In this document: one piece after another, positions 1 to 9,072 of the stretch
How the letters are laid out: each line of letters starts with the position of its first letter
Position numbering within the stretch: the first letter of the stretch is position 1
NCBI RefSeq assembly: GCF_007713705.1
Contig: NZ_VMSJ01000001.1
Span: forward strand, 1,116,001 to 1,180,000
Origin: Salinicoccus cyprini
GTDB lineage: Bacteria > Bacillota > Bacilli > Staphylococcales > Salinicoccaceae
Length of the DNA stretch: 64,000 nt
Direction of reading: 5' to 3'
The notes under the pieces: generated by a model
Seen by the model: the letters and a program-made list of their open reading frames with translations, nothing else
Databases searched by the model: none
What the model was told of the DNA's origin: nothing
Position numbers and translations under genes: made by a program

Positions 1-81
1 GCCATGAATCCACGAAAAGCCATCGACCTACTCAAAGATAGAGGGTTCACAGTACTTGAACCCTCCCAGATGGGTCAATGA
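1..81 (+). CDS. acuB: AcuB C-terminus (partial)
   Basis: Only the last 26 residues of an upstream gene are in the window, ending NPRKAIDLLKDRGFTVLEPS-QMGQ. This matches the C-terminal ACT-like end of the CBS-domain acetoin-utilization protein AcuB. The stop overlaps the acuC start codon by ATGA, which suggests translational coupling in an acu operon. The 5' part lies outside the window, so the assignment rests on the tail sequence and on the conserved acuB-acuC order. Confidence 0.75.
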   Translation, partial: AMNPRKAIDLLKDRGFTVLEPSQMGQ

Positions 82-1229
82 CAGATCCCGTCTACATCTA
101 TGATGAAGCTCTGCTCAAGTACCGGTTCAATTCCACTCATCCTTTCAATCAGATGCGTCTTAAGATGACCACCGATCTATTGATGGCGTCGGGTCATCTG
201 AAACAATCTGATATTGTCAAACCAAGAGAAGCGACGGATGAGGAGCTCGAACTCGTCCATAAGAGGGATTATATTGAAGCGGTAAAACTTGCAGGGAAAG
301 GTGAACTTCCGGAAAACAAGCTTGAGAACTATGGTCTTGATACCGAGGATACACCGAGCTTCAAGGACATGCATGATAAGAGCCGGATGCTTGTCGGTGC
401 CACACTTACCGCTGTAGAAGCGGTGATGGAAGGAAGGTGCGATAAGGCGCTCAATCTTTCCGGCGGTCTGCACCATGGCTTCAGTGGACGCGCCGGCGGC
501 TTCTGCATCTACAATGATACGGCAGTCGCCATAGAATATCTTAGAACAAAGTATAATAAGCGCGTGCTCTATATTGATACGGATGCCCACCACGGGGATG
601 GTGTACAGTGGATTTTCTATCATACGAACGAAGTGATGACCTACTCCATCCATGAAACGGGCCGCTATCTATTCCCAGGCACCGGCAGCCTGACAGAGCG
701 CGGAACCGAGGAAGGCTTCGGCTATGCCGTCAATCTGCCGATTGATGCATTTACAGAAGATGATTCTTTTCTATCGATTTTCAAGGAGACGCTGGAAGCG
801 GCAATTATAAAATTCAAGCCGGATGTCATCTTCAGCCAGAATGGTGTCGATGCTCATTTTCGCGACCCGATGACCCATCTCTCGCTGACTTCACGCACTT
901 TCGAGGAGATTCCCCGCTTCGTCAATGAGATGGCAGACAAGTATACCGATGGGAAGTGGATTGCTGTTGGCGGTGGCGGCTATAATATCTGGCAGGTCGT
1001 TCCCCGCATGTGGGCCCAGGTCTGGTTAGCTATGAACAGTCAGAAAGCGCCTCGAGGCAGGTTGCCCGAATCGTATATGGCGCAGTATCAGAAGAAATGT
1101 CCTGTCGACTTCCCCATTAATTGGGAAGATGCACTTGATGACTACATGGATATACCAAGACGCGACGAAATAAACGAAAAGAACCGCAGCATGATGTCGC
1201 GTGCCATGCTCCATCTCGAGCAGCAGTAG
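78..1229 (+). CDS. acuC: AcuC, class I histone-deacetylase-family lysine deacetylase
   Basis: 383-residue arginase/deacetylase-fold protein. Visible are LHHG (131-134), the zinc-site motif DTDAHHGDG (167-175), and a third metal-ligand segment of the SQNGVDAH..DPMTHLSLT type near 255-275. In Bacillus, AcuC removes acetyl groups from acetyl-CoA synthetase, reversing AcuA inactivation, so it links acetate and acetoin use to protein acetylation. It overlaps acuB by 4 bases and ends at a strong bidirectional terminator shared with the convergent ccpA. Length and motifs look intact. An acuA gene is not visible and would lie upstream. Confidence 0.95.
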   Translation: MTDPVYIYDEALLKYRFNSTHPFNQMRLKMTTDLLMASGHLKQSDIVKPREATDEELELVHKRDYIEAVKLAGKGELPENKLENYGLDTEDTPSFKDMHDKSRMLVGATLTAVEAVMEGRCDKALNLSGGLHHGFSGRAGGFCIYNDTAVAIEYLRTKYNKRVLYIDTDAHHGDGVQWIFYHTNEVMTYSIHETGRYLFPGTGSLTERGTEEGFGYAVNLPIDAFTEDDSFLSIFKETLEAAIIKFKPDVIFSQNGVDAHFRDPMTHLSLTSRTFEEIPRFVNEMADKYTDGKWIAVGGGGYNIWQVVPRMWAQVWLAMNSQKAPRGRLPESYMAQYQKKCPVDFPINWEDALDDYMDIPRRDEINEKNRSMMSRAMLHLEQQ

Positions 1230-1240
1230 CAGAAATGTAG

Positions 1241-1272
1241 AAAAGCACCCTGATCATGATCAGGGTGCTTTT
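1241..1272. terminator. Bidirectional terminator between acuC and ccpA
   Basis: A perfect 32-bp palindrome, AAAAGCACCCTGATC and its complement, with A/T runs at both ends. It sits between the convergent acuC and ccpA stop codons and can terminate both. Confidence 0.9.
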
Positions 1273-1289
1273 CCATGTGGAGAAATGTG

Positions 1290-2279
1290 CTATTTTGTCG
1301 TGCCACGATATTCGATTCTGTAAGGAAGGATGACATTGGCCTCTTCCACAGTCTCTTCGTTCATATACTTTGTCAGCAGCCTCATGCCGACTGCACCGAT
1401 ATCATATAGCGGCAGTGCGATGCTTGAGAGTTGCGGGCGTACCATGTTGACAAGGCGTGTGTTGCTGCAGCTCAATACTTGAAGCTGATCAGGAATTGAA
1501 ATATCATGATCCATCGCCTTATGCAGGACACCGATGGCAGCATCGTCACTCATCGTAATGACGACATCCGCTTCGAGTTCCCGTATGGTTTCGTAGAGTT
1601 CTGCTCCGGACTGGTAGTCCGCTCCGGTGGAAAGGATATATTTTTCATCGAATGATCTGTCGTGCTCACTATAGGCAGTCTTGAGACCATCTACTATATG
1701 GCGTTCCAACTGCTCGGAATACGACCCTTTGACGAATGCAATCTGCTCGGCACCACCATCCAGAAACTTCGAAGCCGCCTCTTTGATCGCCTCATTATAG
1801 TCGATATTGACTGAAGGCATATTTTCATCCTTTTCACTTGTGCCGCATATGACGACAGGCAGATGGGACTTTTTGATGTCATTGAGTGTTTCCTCATTCA
1901 AGGCACCACCGAGGAATACGATGCCGTCGACCTGCTTGCTGATCAGACCGAGGAAAGCGTCCCTTTCCTTATCGGGGTCATTATCCGTATTGGTAATGAT
2001 GATCTGATAGTTGTACATCTCGGCAATATCATCAAGACCTCTTGCCAATGAAGAGTAATACAGGTTGGAGATATCCGGGATGATGACACCGACAGTCGTC
2101 GTCTTCTTGCTTGCCAGACCACGTGCTACGGCATTTGGACGATAGTCCAGCCTTTCTATTACATCTTTAACCTTTTTTCTCGTTTCGGGCTTGACGTTGG
2201 GATTCCCGTTAAGCACTCTTGAGACGGTTGCCATGGAAACTTTGGCCTCTCTGGCAACATCATATATAGTAACCGTCAT
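1290..2279 (-). CDS. ccpA: Catabolite control protein A
   Basis: 329-residue LacI/GalR-family regulator. The N-terminal helix-turn-helix (TIYDVAREAKVSMATVSRVL) is followed by the hinge region and a periplasmic-binding-like core. CcpA with Ser46-phosphorylated HPr binds cre sites and controls carbon catabolite repression and activation. The start is set at MTVTIYDVA because GGAGGTG lies just upstream; an in-frame extension of 23 residues has no ribosome site. In S. aureus and B. subtilis an aroA-type DAHP synthase gene is the upstream neighbour, but here ytxH comes next. A cre-like site in the leader suggests autoregulation. Confidence 0.97.
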   Translation of the reverse strand: MTVTIYDVAREAKVSMATVSRVLNGNPNVKPETRKKVKDVIERLDYRPNAVARGLASKKTTTVGVIIPDISNLYYSSLARGLDDIAEMYNYQIIITNTDNDPDKERDAFLGLISKQVDGIVFLGGALNEETLNDIKKSHLPVVICGTSEKDENMPSVNIDYNEAIKEAASKFLDGGAEQIAFVKGSYSEQLERHIVDGLKTAYSEHDRSFDEKYILSTGADYQSGAELYETIRELEADVVITMSDDAAIGVLHKAMDHDISIPDQLQVLSCSNTRLVNMVRPQLSSIALPLYDIGAVGMRLLTKYMNEETVEEANVILPYRIEYRGTTK

Positions 2280-2299
2280 ATTGCACCTCCGCACGCTTC

Positions 2300-2313
2300 T
2301 GAAAACGCTTTTT
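2300..2313. promoter_or_regulatory. cre-like operator in the ccpA leader
   Basis: TGAAAACGCTTTTT matches 12 of 14 positions of the consensus TGWAANCGNTNWCA, including the central CG. It lies 20 bases upstream of the ccpA start, downstream of an AT-rich candidate -10 region, a position suited to autorepression. Identified by motif only. Confidence 0.5.
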
Positions 2314-2411
2314 GTAATATAATAACATGAACCGTGGAGTTTCGTCATGAAAAAATATTTCCAAGCATAAAATTATTTCTAATCTGATAGCTCTGATGGC
2401 ACATATCGATC

Positions 2412-2448
2412 AAAAAAATAACCACATGACTGAACATGTGGTTATTTT
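2412..2448 (-). terminator. Terminator of the ytxH operon
   Basis: 14-bp perfect stem (AAAATAACCACATG and complement) with a six-base loop. On the minus strand a U-run follows. It lies 15 bases beyond the ytxH stop. Confidence 0.85.
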
Positions 2449-2462
2449 CTGTTGACGAACAA

Positions 2463-2945
2463 CTATGACTTCTTGTCTGCTTCGGAACTTTCAGCAAACC
2501 TGGACATGTCTACAGTGTTCGGATTTTCAGTACTCGGTTCATTTACTTCTTCATGAATCGCATCCTTCTGTGCTTTGACTGCGGATTCATCAAGTGATTT
2601 CACTCTCTTCTGCTCTTCCTTTTCGCCCTTCTTGGCATTCATTTCATCTTTCTTGTCTTCTGCTTTGCTGCGAAGTTCATCCGTTTTTTCCTGAACTTTC
2701 TCCTTGAGACCTTTATCTTCTCCTCCACTATCATTGCCTGAGCTTTTGGAGAATTTCTGGGTCTGATCTGAAATATCGTCTCTTAGCGCATCTCCGGATT
2801 TCGGGGCAAGCAGCAGACCGCCAACCGTACCTACAAGTAGGCCGATGATCAGACCGATGGAGAAATCTCTGCCAGTCGTCTGATTGATCTGCTGTTCGTA
2901 CTCCTCAACGCCGTGCAGATGGCGGTCACGATTATAGGTTTCCAT
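2463..2945 (-). CDS. ytxH: YtxH-domain general-stress/envelope protein
   Basis: 160 residues. One N-terminal hydrophobic segment (about 28-48, FSIGLIIGLLVGTVGGLLLAP) ends in the family hallmark APKSG (about 47-51). A long Lys/Glu-rich, probably coiled or disordered tail follows. YtxH-family proteins are small membrane-anchored stress proteins of unclear function. AGGAGGT precedes the ATG. It lies 11 bases downstream of ytxG, the conserved ytxG-ytxH pair, and a terminator follows. The function is inferred only from family and context. Confidence 0.85.
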   Translation of the reverse strand: METYNRDRHLHGVEEYEQQINQTTGRDFSIGLIIGLLVGTVGGLLLAPKSGDALRDDISDQTQKFSKSSGNDSGGEDKGLKEKVQEKTDELRSKAEDKKDEMNAKKGEKEEQKRVKSLDESAVKAQKDAIHEEVNEPSTENPNTVDMSRFAESSEADKKS

Positions 2946-2956
2946 ATAAAGACCTC

Positions 2957-3523
2957 CTATTTGTTTCTTTCGTCGTCAAGTCCAGCGTTCACACGGTTTT
3001 CATCCAGATTGTCATTTGTTGTTACAGAATGGTTTACAGCAACCGGCAGGTTCTCCGGATCGCTTTCTGCTGTTGTGGAATACTTTGTATTGAATGCGCT
3101 ATTGCGTTTCTGGCGCATCTGCCATTTGTCTGCAACTTCCATTGCGACATTCGACCATTGGACAACCTGTGAAATCTTGTCTTCATTCTGTGATATGTTG
3201 TGGGTAATTGAATTCGTCACCCTATCAACTGAAGAATTCAGGTTATTCATGGATTGCCCAATACCTTGTACAGCATCCACTACAGAGTTCAGTTTCGCGG
3301 ATTTGCCCTGTACATCTTCTGCCAGACGGTTTGTCTTGTGCAGCAGGTCGGTAGACTCTCTCGTAATACCTTGAATCTGTCCTTCTACTCCGTCAAGTGT
3401 CTTTGCAACATGGTCCAGATTCTTCTTGACTGAGAACAGTACGACTGCAATTGCAATACAAAGAATCAGGAAAGCAAGTGCTGCAACACCTGCGGCAATG
3501 TATAAAATAATTTGCCAATCCAT
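2957..3523 (-). CDS. ytxG: DUF948 membrane-anchored coiled-coil protein YtxG
   Basis: 188 residues. It has an N-terminal membrane helix (about 4-31) followed by a long amphipathic region with repeated V/L spacing, typical of DUF948. A polar tail with no obvious domain follows. Function is unknown in the family; ytxG-ytxH-murC is a conserved neighbourhood. Two adjacent ATG codons are possible; the second is chosen because GGAGG lies 7 bases before it. The first would start at 3526. Confidence 0.85.
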   Translation of the reverse strand: MDWQIILYIAAGVAALAFLILCIAIAVVLFSVKKNLDHVAKTLDGVEGQIQGITRESTDLLHKTNRLAEDVQGKSAKLNSVVDAVQGIGQSMNNLNSSVDRVTNSITHNISQNEDKISQVVQWSNVAMEVADKWQMRQKRNSAFNTKYSTTAESDPENLPVAVNHSVTTNDNLDENRVNAGLDDERNK

Positions 3524-3606
3524 CATAACGCCTCCATCTATGTCTTTTTGTTATTCACTCTTTAAATTAACCCAAATGCATCTATAATAAACATGTTTCA
3601 TGCTTA

Positions 3607-4908
3607 TCAGGATAATAACTCTGTAAATCTTTTTTCATATTTCTGAATATCACCGGCACCCATGAATATGATTACCGCGCCTTCATGTGTATTGAGTCTC
3701 GCAATATCATCGCTTTCATCGAGCAGCTCCGCATCCGGGATGAGATCGACCAGATCACGGCTCGACAGTTCTCCTTCGTTCTCCCGGGCAGACCCGAATA
3801 TATCAACGATATAGGCCTTGTCGGAAGCGGACAGAGCATCCGCGAATTCATTCAGAAACTTTTTCGTTCTTGAAAAAGTATGCGGCTGGAATACAGTGAC
3901 GATCTCACGCCCACTGTACTTCTTCCTCGCTGTTTCGAGCGTCGCCCGTATTTCCTTCGGGTGGTGCGCGTAGTCATCCACGATGACCATGCCATTCTTG
4001 AATGTCTCGCTGAAGCGCCTTTTGACGCCACCAAACGTCATGAAAGCCCGCTTGATGTTCTCCATGTCAAGCTTCTCAAGATAGCCGACTGTAATGACAG
4101 CAAGAGAATTGAGCACATGATGGTCCCCATACATCGGAATCGTGAAAGTATCCAGGAATTCACTTCCGACATGCACATCAAATCGTGTGCCGTTGGAGAC
4201 CGTTTCAATATTTGAGGCCCGGACGTCAAAATCACCATTGATGCCATAGAAGTATACAGGCACTTTATAGTCAAGTGTCCGTGTGTGTGCATCCCCACCA
4301 TAGGCGATGACACCCTTTTTCACCTGGTCCGCCATTTCCGAAAAGGCGCTGACGACATCATCCAGGTCCTTGAAGTAGTCCGGATGGTCGAAATCGATAT
4401 TGGTGATGATGGCATAATCCGGGTGGTAGCTCAGAAAGTGACGCTTGTATTCACATGATTCGAAAGTGAAATATTCGCTGTTTTCGAGGCCGAATCCGGT
4501 GCCATCACCGATAAGAAACGTCGTATCGACGTCCCCGTTCATTACATGGCTGAGCAGGCCGGTAGTGGAAGTCTTGCCATGCGCCCCGGTTACGGCAATC
4601 GATGTGAACTGGTTCATGAATTGCGAGAGAAATTCATGATAGCGGATGACCGGATACCCTTTCTCCAATGCTGTTCTGATTTCAACATGATTGTCATCGA
4701 AGGCGTTTCCTGCAATATAGGTGAAGCCTTCCACGACATTGGCAAGGTCGAAAGGCAGAATCCTGATGCCTTTGTCTCTGAGCTGGTGCTCAGTGAAAAC
4801 TTCCTTTTCTATGTCGGCTCCCTGCACTTCATGACCGAGGTCATGGAGCACCTGGGCCAGGGCGCTCATACCTGCGCCTTTAATTCCTATAAAATGATAT
4901 TTTTCCAT
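3607..4908 (-). CDS. murC: UDP-N-acetylmuramate--L-alanine ligase
   Basis: 433 residues, normal length. It adds the first L-alanine of the peptidoglycan stem peptide in the cytoplasm. The N-terminal nucleotide motif [11 protein letters not shown] (8-18), the Mur-ligase P-loop TGAHGKTST (about 109-117) and the DDYAHHP motif (about 311-317) are intact. It is placed between ytxG and an FtsK/SftA-like gene, as in other Staphylococcaceae. The ribosome site (GGTGACC) is modest. Confidence 0.97.
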   Translation of the reverse strand: MEKYHFIGIKGAGMSALAQVLHDLGHEVQGADIEKEVFTEHQLRDKGIRILPFDLANVVEGFTYIAGNAFDDNHVEIRTALEKGYPVIRYHEFLSQFMNQFTSIAVTGAHGKTSTTGLLSHVMNGDVDTTFLIGDGTGFGLENSEYFTFESCEYKRHFLSYHPDYAIITNIDFDHPDYFKDLDDVVSAFSEMADQVKKGVIAYGGDAHTRTLDYKVPVYFYGINGDFDVRASNIETVSNGTRFDVHVGSEFLDTFTIPMYGDHHVLNSLAVITVGYLEKLDMENIKRAFMTFGGVKRRFSETFKNGMVIVDDYAHHPKEIRATLETARKKYSGREIVTVFQPHTFSRTKKFLNEFADALSASDKAYIVDIFGSARENEGELSSRDLVDLIPDAELLDESDDIARLNTHEGAVIIFMGAGDIQKYEKRFTELLS

Positions 4909-4935
4909 GCGGTCACCATACTTTCATTAATTCGT

Positions 4936-6651
4936 TCATCGGGTCATACCTTTCAAATAGGAAAGGACATTCTCCTTTATTTTCTGGTCCAATATACCGG
5001 CATTCACTCTGAGCGGCTTGTTGGATGTTGGAATCTGGATCAGCATATCATTGCCCCGGACCAGTTCATTGCTGCCATCCACCACCCGGGATTTCTCGTC
5101 CTTGAACGAAATACGGGTGTGCATCATCTGCAGCAGCTCGAATCGTATACCGACATCTTTCCTGGAATGGTTCATGATCAGATGCATGCCGAGCGGCTTG
5201 CCTTTCTTCAGAAGCTGTACAATGCTGCGGATCGCCTCCGGATTGTTATGCTCGAACAATTCCGACAGATCATCAATGACAATCACTACTACACTCTTTT
5301 TGGCATCATTTCTGACACGCTTGTTATAGCTGTCCAGATTGCGTACATGCGCTCTTCTGAACTGGTTGTGCCTGTCATTCAGCTCTTCCAGGGCGTCCGT
5401 AAGTACATGCTTCTCTGTCAGTGATACCGGCTCCCTGAATGCATAAGGAAGCGAACCATATGCTCTGTGGCTCTCTTTGTCGGAAGCCACCATGATTTCA
5501 AGTTCTCTCGGGCCATGGTTCATCATCAGGGAAACGAGGATGTTGTCGATGACCGATGTGGAATCAACTGCTTCTCCGCCATAGATCAGTATATGTCCGG
5601 CCTTCTGCAATGGGAAGCTGAATATCTGGTCATCCACCGTCTTGCCTACGACAAATTTGTAGTCATTCTTTCTTGTGCTGAGTGAACTGGATGCAAATAA
5701 TGTGCTGAATGGAATCGGGTGGATGACAGGCAGTACAAATTCGACACCTATATTGCTTGTACCCACAATCGGCGCGACGATTTTAACGTCATCGAACGGG
5801 AGCACTTCCACGAGATGCTCCTTCAGCTTGCCGATGACATTCAGCCTGAAGTTTCTTTCCAGAGAAAGCTCGTAGCGGCCGATGATGCCATTCGTCTTAT
5901 AGGCGATGACTTTTGTCGGGACACCAATCGCATCAAACGCAGCAACCACCTCATCGGCGAATGATTCACCGGAAGTTTCATAGGCGCTGTTTTGACCTTC
6001 ACCTAATATATGTAGGGGTGGCAACGTACTTTTAGGGCCACTCCGTTTAACTGTATTCTGGCTCGATCTATGCTTATTCTTATCATAGGGTGTCATGATG
6101 ACATTGAAAGGAGAAGCGGACTGCTGCGCTTCACGGATGTCTTCGTCCTGATCCGAAACATCCGGCTGCGTCTCTTCGGCAGGTGACGGCTCGAGATGCG
6201 TCGGATGGATCTGCATCTTTTTCCCGTTGTGCTCGAGACGCTTCTGTTGTCTTTTTTCACGGTTCTGACGTTCACGTTTCAGCTCCTCGACGATTGGTGA
6301 GACGTACCCGGATTTTTCACTGTCAGCAGACGCGTCCTGCTGATCATTTTTTTTCGAACCTGGATTCCCTTTCGAGCCGTGTATCGCCGAAGGCACTTCG
6401 CGGGCCTTTATAATGGTGTTCTTTTTCGGACGCCTTCTCTGGTAGCGGCTGTCATCGAGCAGTGATTTCTGCTGCTCTCTTCTTATCGGATCATCATGGC
6501 TTTTTTGTTCCGAAGTCCGATCCTCCTGCTGACTGAGTGCAGCATCCTGCGCCGAATCATCCATATCCAGAGGAAATCTGAACCTTTCCTTGTCGGAATG
6601 GTTCTCATCCATGCTGCGACCAAACTGTCTTCTCCTTCTTGATCTGTTCAT
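4936..6651 (-). CDS. FtsK/SftA-like protein with a destroyed Walker A motif
   Basis: 571 residues at the position of ytpS/sftA. Residues 1-210 are charged, low-complexity and probably disordered. Residues 211-350 follow the FtsK alpha region (LPPLHIL; IGVEFVLP). Residues 350-570 follow the RecA-like motor. The P-loop, normally GATGSGKS, reads GGEAVDST at 358-365 and has lost the lysine. The Walker B strand is VVVIVIDDLSEL (454-465). The ATQRP segment is replaced by NHSRK (494-498). The protein ends just after the motor, so the DNA-reading gamma winged helix is absent. It cannot be a normal ATP-driven DNA translocase; a structural or divisome role is inference. The long open frame and normal spacing argue against a pseudogene. 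Confidence 0.8.
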   Translation of the reverse strand: MNRSRRRRQFGRSMDENHSDKERFRFPLDMDDSAQDAALSQQEDRTSEQKSHDDPIRREQQKSLLDDSRYQRRRPKKNTIIKAREVPSAIHGSKGNPGSKKNDQQDASADSEKSGYVSPIVEELKRERQNREKRQQKRLEHNGKKMQIHPTHLEPSPAEETQPDVSDQDEDIREAQQSASPFNVIMTPYDKNKHRSSQNTVKRSGPKSTLPPLHILGEGQNSAYETSGESFADEVVAAFDAIGVPTKVIAYKTNGIIGRYELSLERNFRLNVIGKLKEHLVEVLPFDDVKIVAPIVGTSNIGVEFVLPVIHPIPFSTLFASSSLSTRKNDYKFVVGKTVDDQIFSFPLQKAGHILIYGGEAVDSTSVIDNILVSLMMNHGPRELEIMVASDKESHRAYGSLPYAFREPVSLTEKHVLTDALEELNDRHNQFRRAHVRNLDSYNKRVRNDAKKSVVVIVIDDLSELFEHNNPEAIRSIVQLLKKGKPLGMHLIMNHSRKDVGIRFELLQMMHTRISFKDEKSRVVDGSNELVRGNDMLIQIPTSNKPLRVNAGILDQKIKENVLSYLKGMTR

Positions 6652-6661
6652 CCAATCACCC

Positions 6662-7252
6662 TTATTTCACTTCGAATGGTTGTGCGACTTCATAGCTGTC
6701 ATCGAGGACATATATGCCTTTGATGCCGTCATCCGGAAGATTGAGCTCCTTTTTGGAACAGATCATTCCTTTTGAATCGACACCCCTTAATGTAGAAGGT
6801 CTGATATACAAGCCATCAGGCATGATGGCCCCTACTTTTGCCACGACTACGTGCTGGCCGGAATCGACATTGGGTGCACCACAGACGATCTGCAGTTCCT
6901 CATCGCCAACATCCACCTTGCATACATTCAGCTTATCTGCATCCGGATGCTTTGATTTTTCGAGCACTTTGCCGACTACAAACTTCGGTGACATGTCCGG
7001 GTCGATTGGATTGATGCCCTTCGTTTCCAGCAGATTGTTGATTTCTCCTACGATCGTTTCATCCGGCTCGATATTGACAGCATCCGGCAGGGAAAAGGAA
7101 CGTGAAGCATCGAATATGTTCAATCCGATGATCTCATCACCGTCTTTGATGACAGTCAGACCTTCATGATGCTCATAGGACGGGGTTTCTGTTTTTCTTA
7201 AAGTGACAAGCAGCACATCTCCGACATGCTTATGATTATAAGTCAGTTTCAT
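6662..7252 (-). CDS. ytpR: YtpR family tRNA-binding (OB-fold) protein
   Basis: 196 residues. The N-terminal half is a DUF4479-type domain. The C-terminal half is an OB fold like the EMAP/PheT tRNA-binding domain, with [20 protein letters not shown] (about 93-112), IVCGAPNV and [14 protein letters not shown]. The family binds RNA structures; its physiological role is not established. The start overlaps the ytpQ stop by ATGA, and the FtsK-like gene follows 10 bases later, so the three genes are probably co-transcribed. Confidence 0.9.
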   Translation of the reverse strand: MKLTYNHKHVGDVLLVTLRKTETPSYEHHEGLTVIKDGDEIIGLNIFDASRSFSLPDAVNIEPDETIVGEINNLLETKGINPIDPDMSPKFVVGKVLEKSKHPDADKLNVCKVDVGDEELQIVCGAPNVDSGQHVVVAKVGAIMPDGLYIRPSTLRGVDSKGMICSKKELNLPDDGIKGIYVLDDSYEVAQPFEVK

Positions 7253-8061
7253 TCTTCTCTACCTCTTTTATGATTCTTTTGTTTACCGAGTATGAATACC
7301 GGCTCCAGTTTCTTTTCACGATACGAGAATGTCAGGGAGGTGATCGGTGTCAGTCCCTCTGCGAAATACTGCATCATCATCTGTGCCATGATATCATATC
7401 CGACACTGTTTCTCACATTGGCGATGATCAGCACATCCTGATGCGGCAGTCCTACGAGCATTTCACCGTCGAACTTGTCATGCATGCCGCGAAGCATCTC
7501 TTCATTCAGAATGCGTGTGGCATCGTAGCCGTCATTATGGTTGATGAAGTAGAAGTCGTTCTCCTGGATGGTTTCGCCTTTATGTGAGATCGGCAGCTGT
7601 TTCATGTTTCTTTCCGCGAGCTTGCGCAGTGCTTCCTTGTCGAGGCCGAGCGTTCTGAGCAGCTTTTCATCAATCAGTCTGTAGCTGTTTTGAAAATCCA
7701 CTGCATAGTATATATTCGTCTCATTCGTATGCGCATCAACGATGAATGCATCACCGTTCTTATTTTCCTTATGGAAACTTGTCGAGCGGATGACCGGATA
7801 GATCGCCGCCTCATCGAGACTGATCTCCTCCTCTTTCATGCGCTCCAGTGTTTCATTTATATAATACACGATTTCTTCAATGAAATTCTCATCATTCTTT
7901 GCCTTGTCGACTGCCTTCGACAAGGCAATATCGAGACCTTTCCCGTTATCTTTTCTTTCCACCCTGAGCATTTCCTCTTTGCGGTCGAAAGAAGTCAGGA
8001 AATCATTGCGTCTTTCTTCAAGTTTCTCGACAATCCTGTTCTTCAGCTGGAAAATATTCAT
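7249..8061 (-). CDS. ytpQ: DUF1444 family protein YtpQ
   Basis: 270 residues, full length for the DUF1444/UPF0354 family, with no signal peptide or membrane segment. The biochemical function of the family is unknown. GGAGGAAATCTG precedes the ATG, and the gene overlaps ytpR by 4 bases. It lies 15 bases downstream of the EIIC-like gene. The name rests on family resemblance plus position in the conserved ytpP-ytpQ-ytpR-ytpS block. Confidence 0.85.
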   Translation of the reverse strand: MNIFQLKNRIVEKLEERRNDFLTSFDRKEEMLRVERKDNGKGLDIALSKAVDKAKNDENFIEEIVYYINETLERMKEEEISLDEAAIYPVIRSTSFHKENKNGDAFIVDAHTNETNIYYAVDFQNSYRLIDEKLLRTLGLDKEALRKLAERNMKQLPISHKGETIQENDFYFINHNDGYDATRILNEEMLRGMHDKFDGEMLVGLPHQDVLIIANVRNSVGYDIMAQMMMQYFAEGLTPITSLTFSYREKKLEPVFILGKQKNHKRGREE

Positions 8062-8076
8062 CAGATTTCCTCCGTT

Positions 8077-9072
8077 CTATTCTTTAGCACCCAGTTTGAG
8101 CCTCTGATCGCCTTCTTTGATCAGCCCTGCGCGTTTCAGCAAAGTATAGAATACCAGAGTTACTACAGCAGGTAAAACAATTTGGAACACGATGATGAGT
8201 ACCCATACCCTCGGTGATGGTCCCATGGTCTCGATGGTCATGATCTGTCCGACCAGACCGCTCGTGCCCATGCCGGCACCTGCTGCGTTGTTCTCCATCG
8301 GGAAGAACACCGTCATGACAGGCGCGATGATGGCACTGGCCAGAACGGGCGGCAGCAGGATGAATGGATTGAGCAGTACGTTCGGCACCTGGAGCATCGA
8401 AGTGCCAAGGCCGATGGACAGCACGCCGGAAAAGCCATTGTCCCTATACCCTGTTACAGCCAGGCCCACCATGTGGCAGCAGCAGCCGATGACGGCAGCA
8501 CCGGCAGCGAGTCCGCTGATATCGAGCATGAGGGCAAGCGCTGCACTGGACAGCGGTGCAGTCAGTGTAATTCCGAAGATGACCGCAACAAGCATTCCCA
8601 TGATGAATGGACGCTGATCTGTGGCAAACACGATGACTTCGCCCATGCTTGTCATGAAGTCGCCGATGACCGGACCGACAAAACGCGCGATAAGATAACC
8701 GAAAATGATGGTGAAAAGCGGTGTGATGATGATATCAATTTTGGTCCTGCCTGCATAGAGCCTGGCGATCTCTATCGATATGATGCTCGCGATATAGCTC
8801 CCGGCAGCACCCCCCATATCATAGGCAGCGTAGCTTACGACAACGACGGAGAATATGACGAGGGGCGAAGCCTTCAGACCGTAGGCAATTGCGGCACCGA
8901 TTGCAGCACCGGTCATGGCCATGGCGACTGCACCGATCTCCTTCAGACTTTCAAGATACGGCACATAGGTTCCGATCGTATCGATGATCAGACCGATGAT
9001 GAGCGAAGAAAACAGGCCGAGTGCCATGAAACTCATGCCATCAATGAACCATCTTCTAAGAAATCCTCTCAT
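8077..9072 (-). CDS. PTS EIIC-like membrane transporter
   Basis: 331 residues with about 8-10 hydrophobic segments and little else, matching the stand-alone PTS_EIIC_2 family found near ytoP in staphylococci. No EIIA or EIIB domain is fused or adjacent, so the usual phosphotransfer partners are missing and the substrate is unknown. Conserved-looking blocks are APLSSAALALML, CCCHMVGLAVTGYRDN and MENNAAGAGMGTSGLVGQI. The start lies 1 base from the upstream aminopeptidase stop, with AGAGGA as ribosome site, indicating coupling. Confidence 0.85.
   Translation of the reverse strand: MRGFLRRWFIDGMSFMALGLFSSLIIGLIIDTIGTYVPYLESLKEIGAVAMAMTGAAIGAAIAYGLKASPLVIFSVVVVSYAAYDMGGAAGSYIASIISIEIARLYAGRTKIDIIITPLFTIIFGYLIARFVGPVIGDFMTSMGEVIVFATDQRPFIMGMLVAVIFGITLTAPLSSAALALMLDISGLAAGAAVIGCCCHMVGLAVTGYRDNGFSGVLSIGLGTSMLQVPNVLLNPFILLPPVLASAIIAPVMTVFFPMENNAAGAGMGTSGLVGQIMTIETMGPSPRVWVLIIVFQIVLPAVVTLVFYTLLKRAGLIKEGDQRLKLGAKE

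Noticed and set aside
4546-5424. 292-codon plus-strand open frame opposite murC and the FtsK-like gene
   Set aside because: Antisense to two conserved genes, low-quality protein composition, no promoter or ribosome site.
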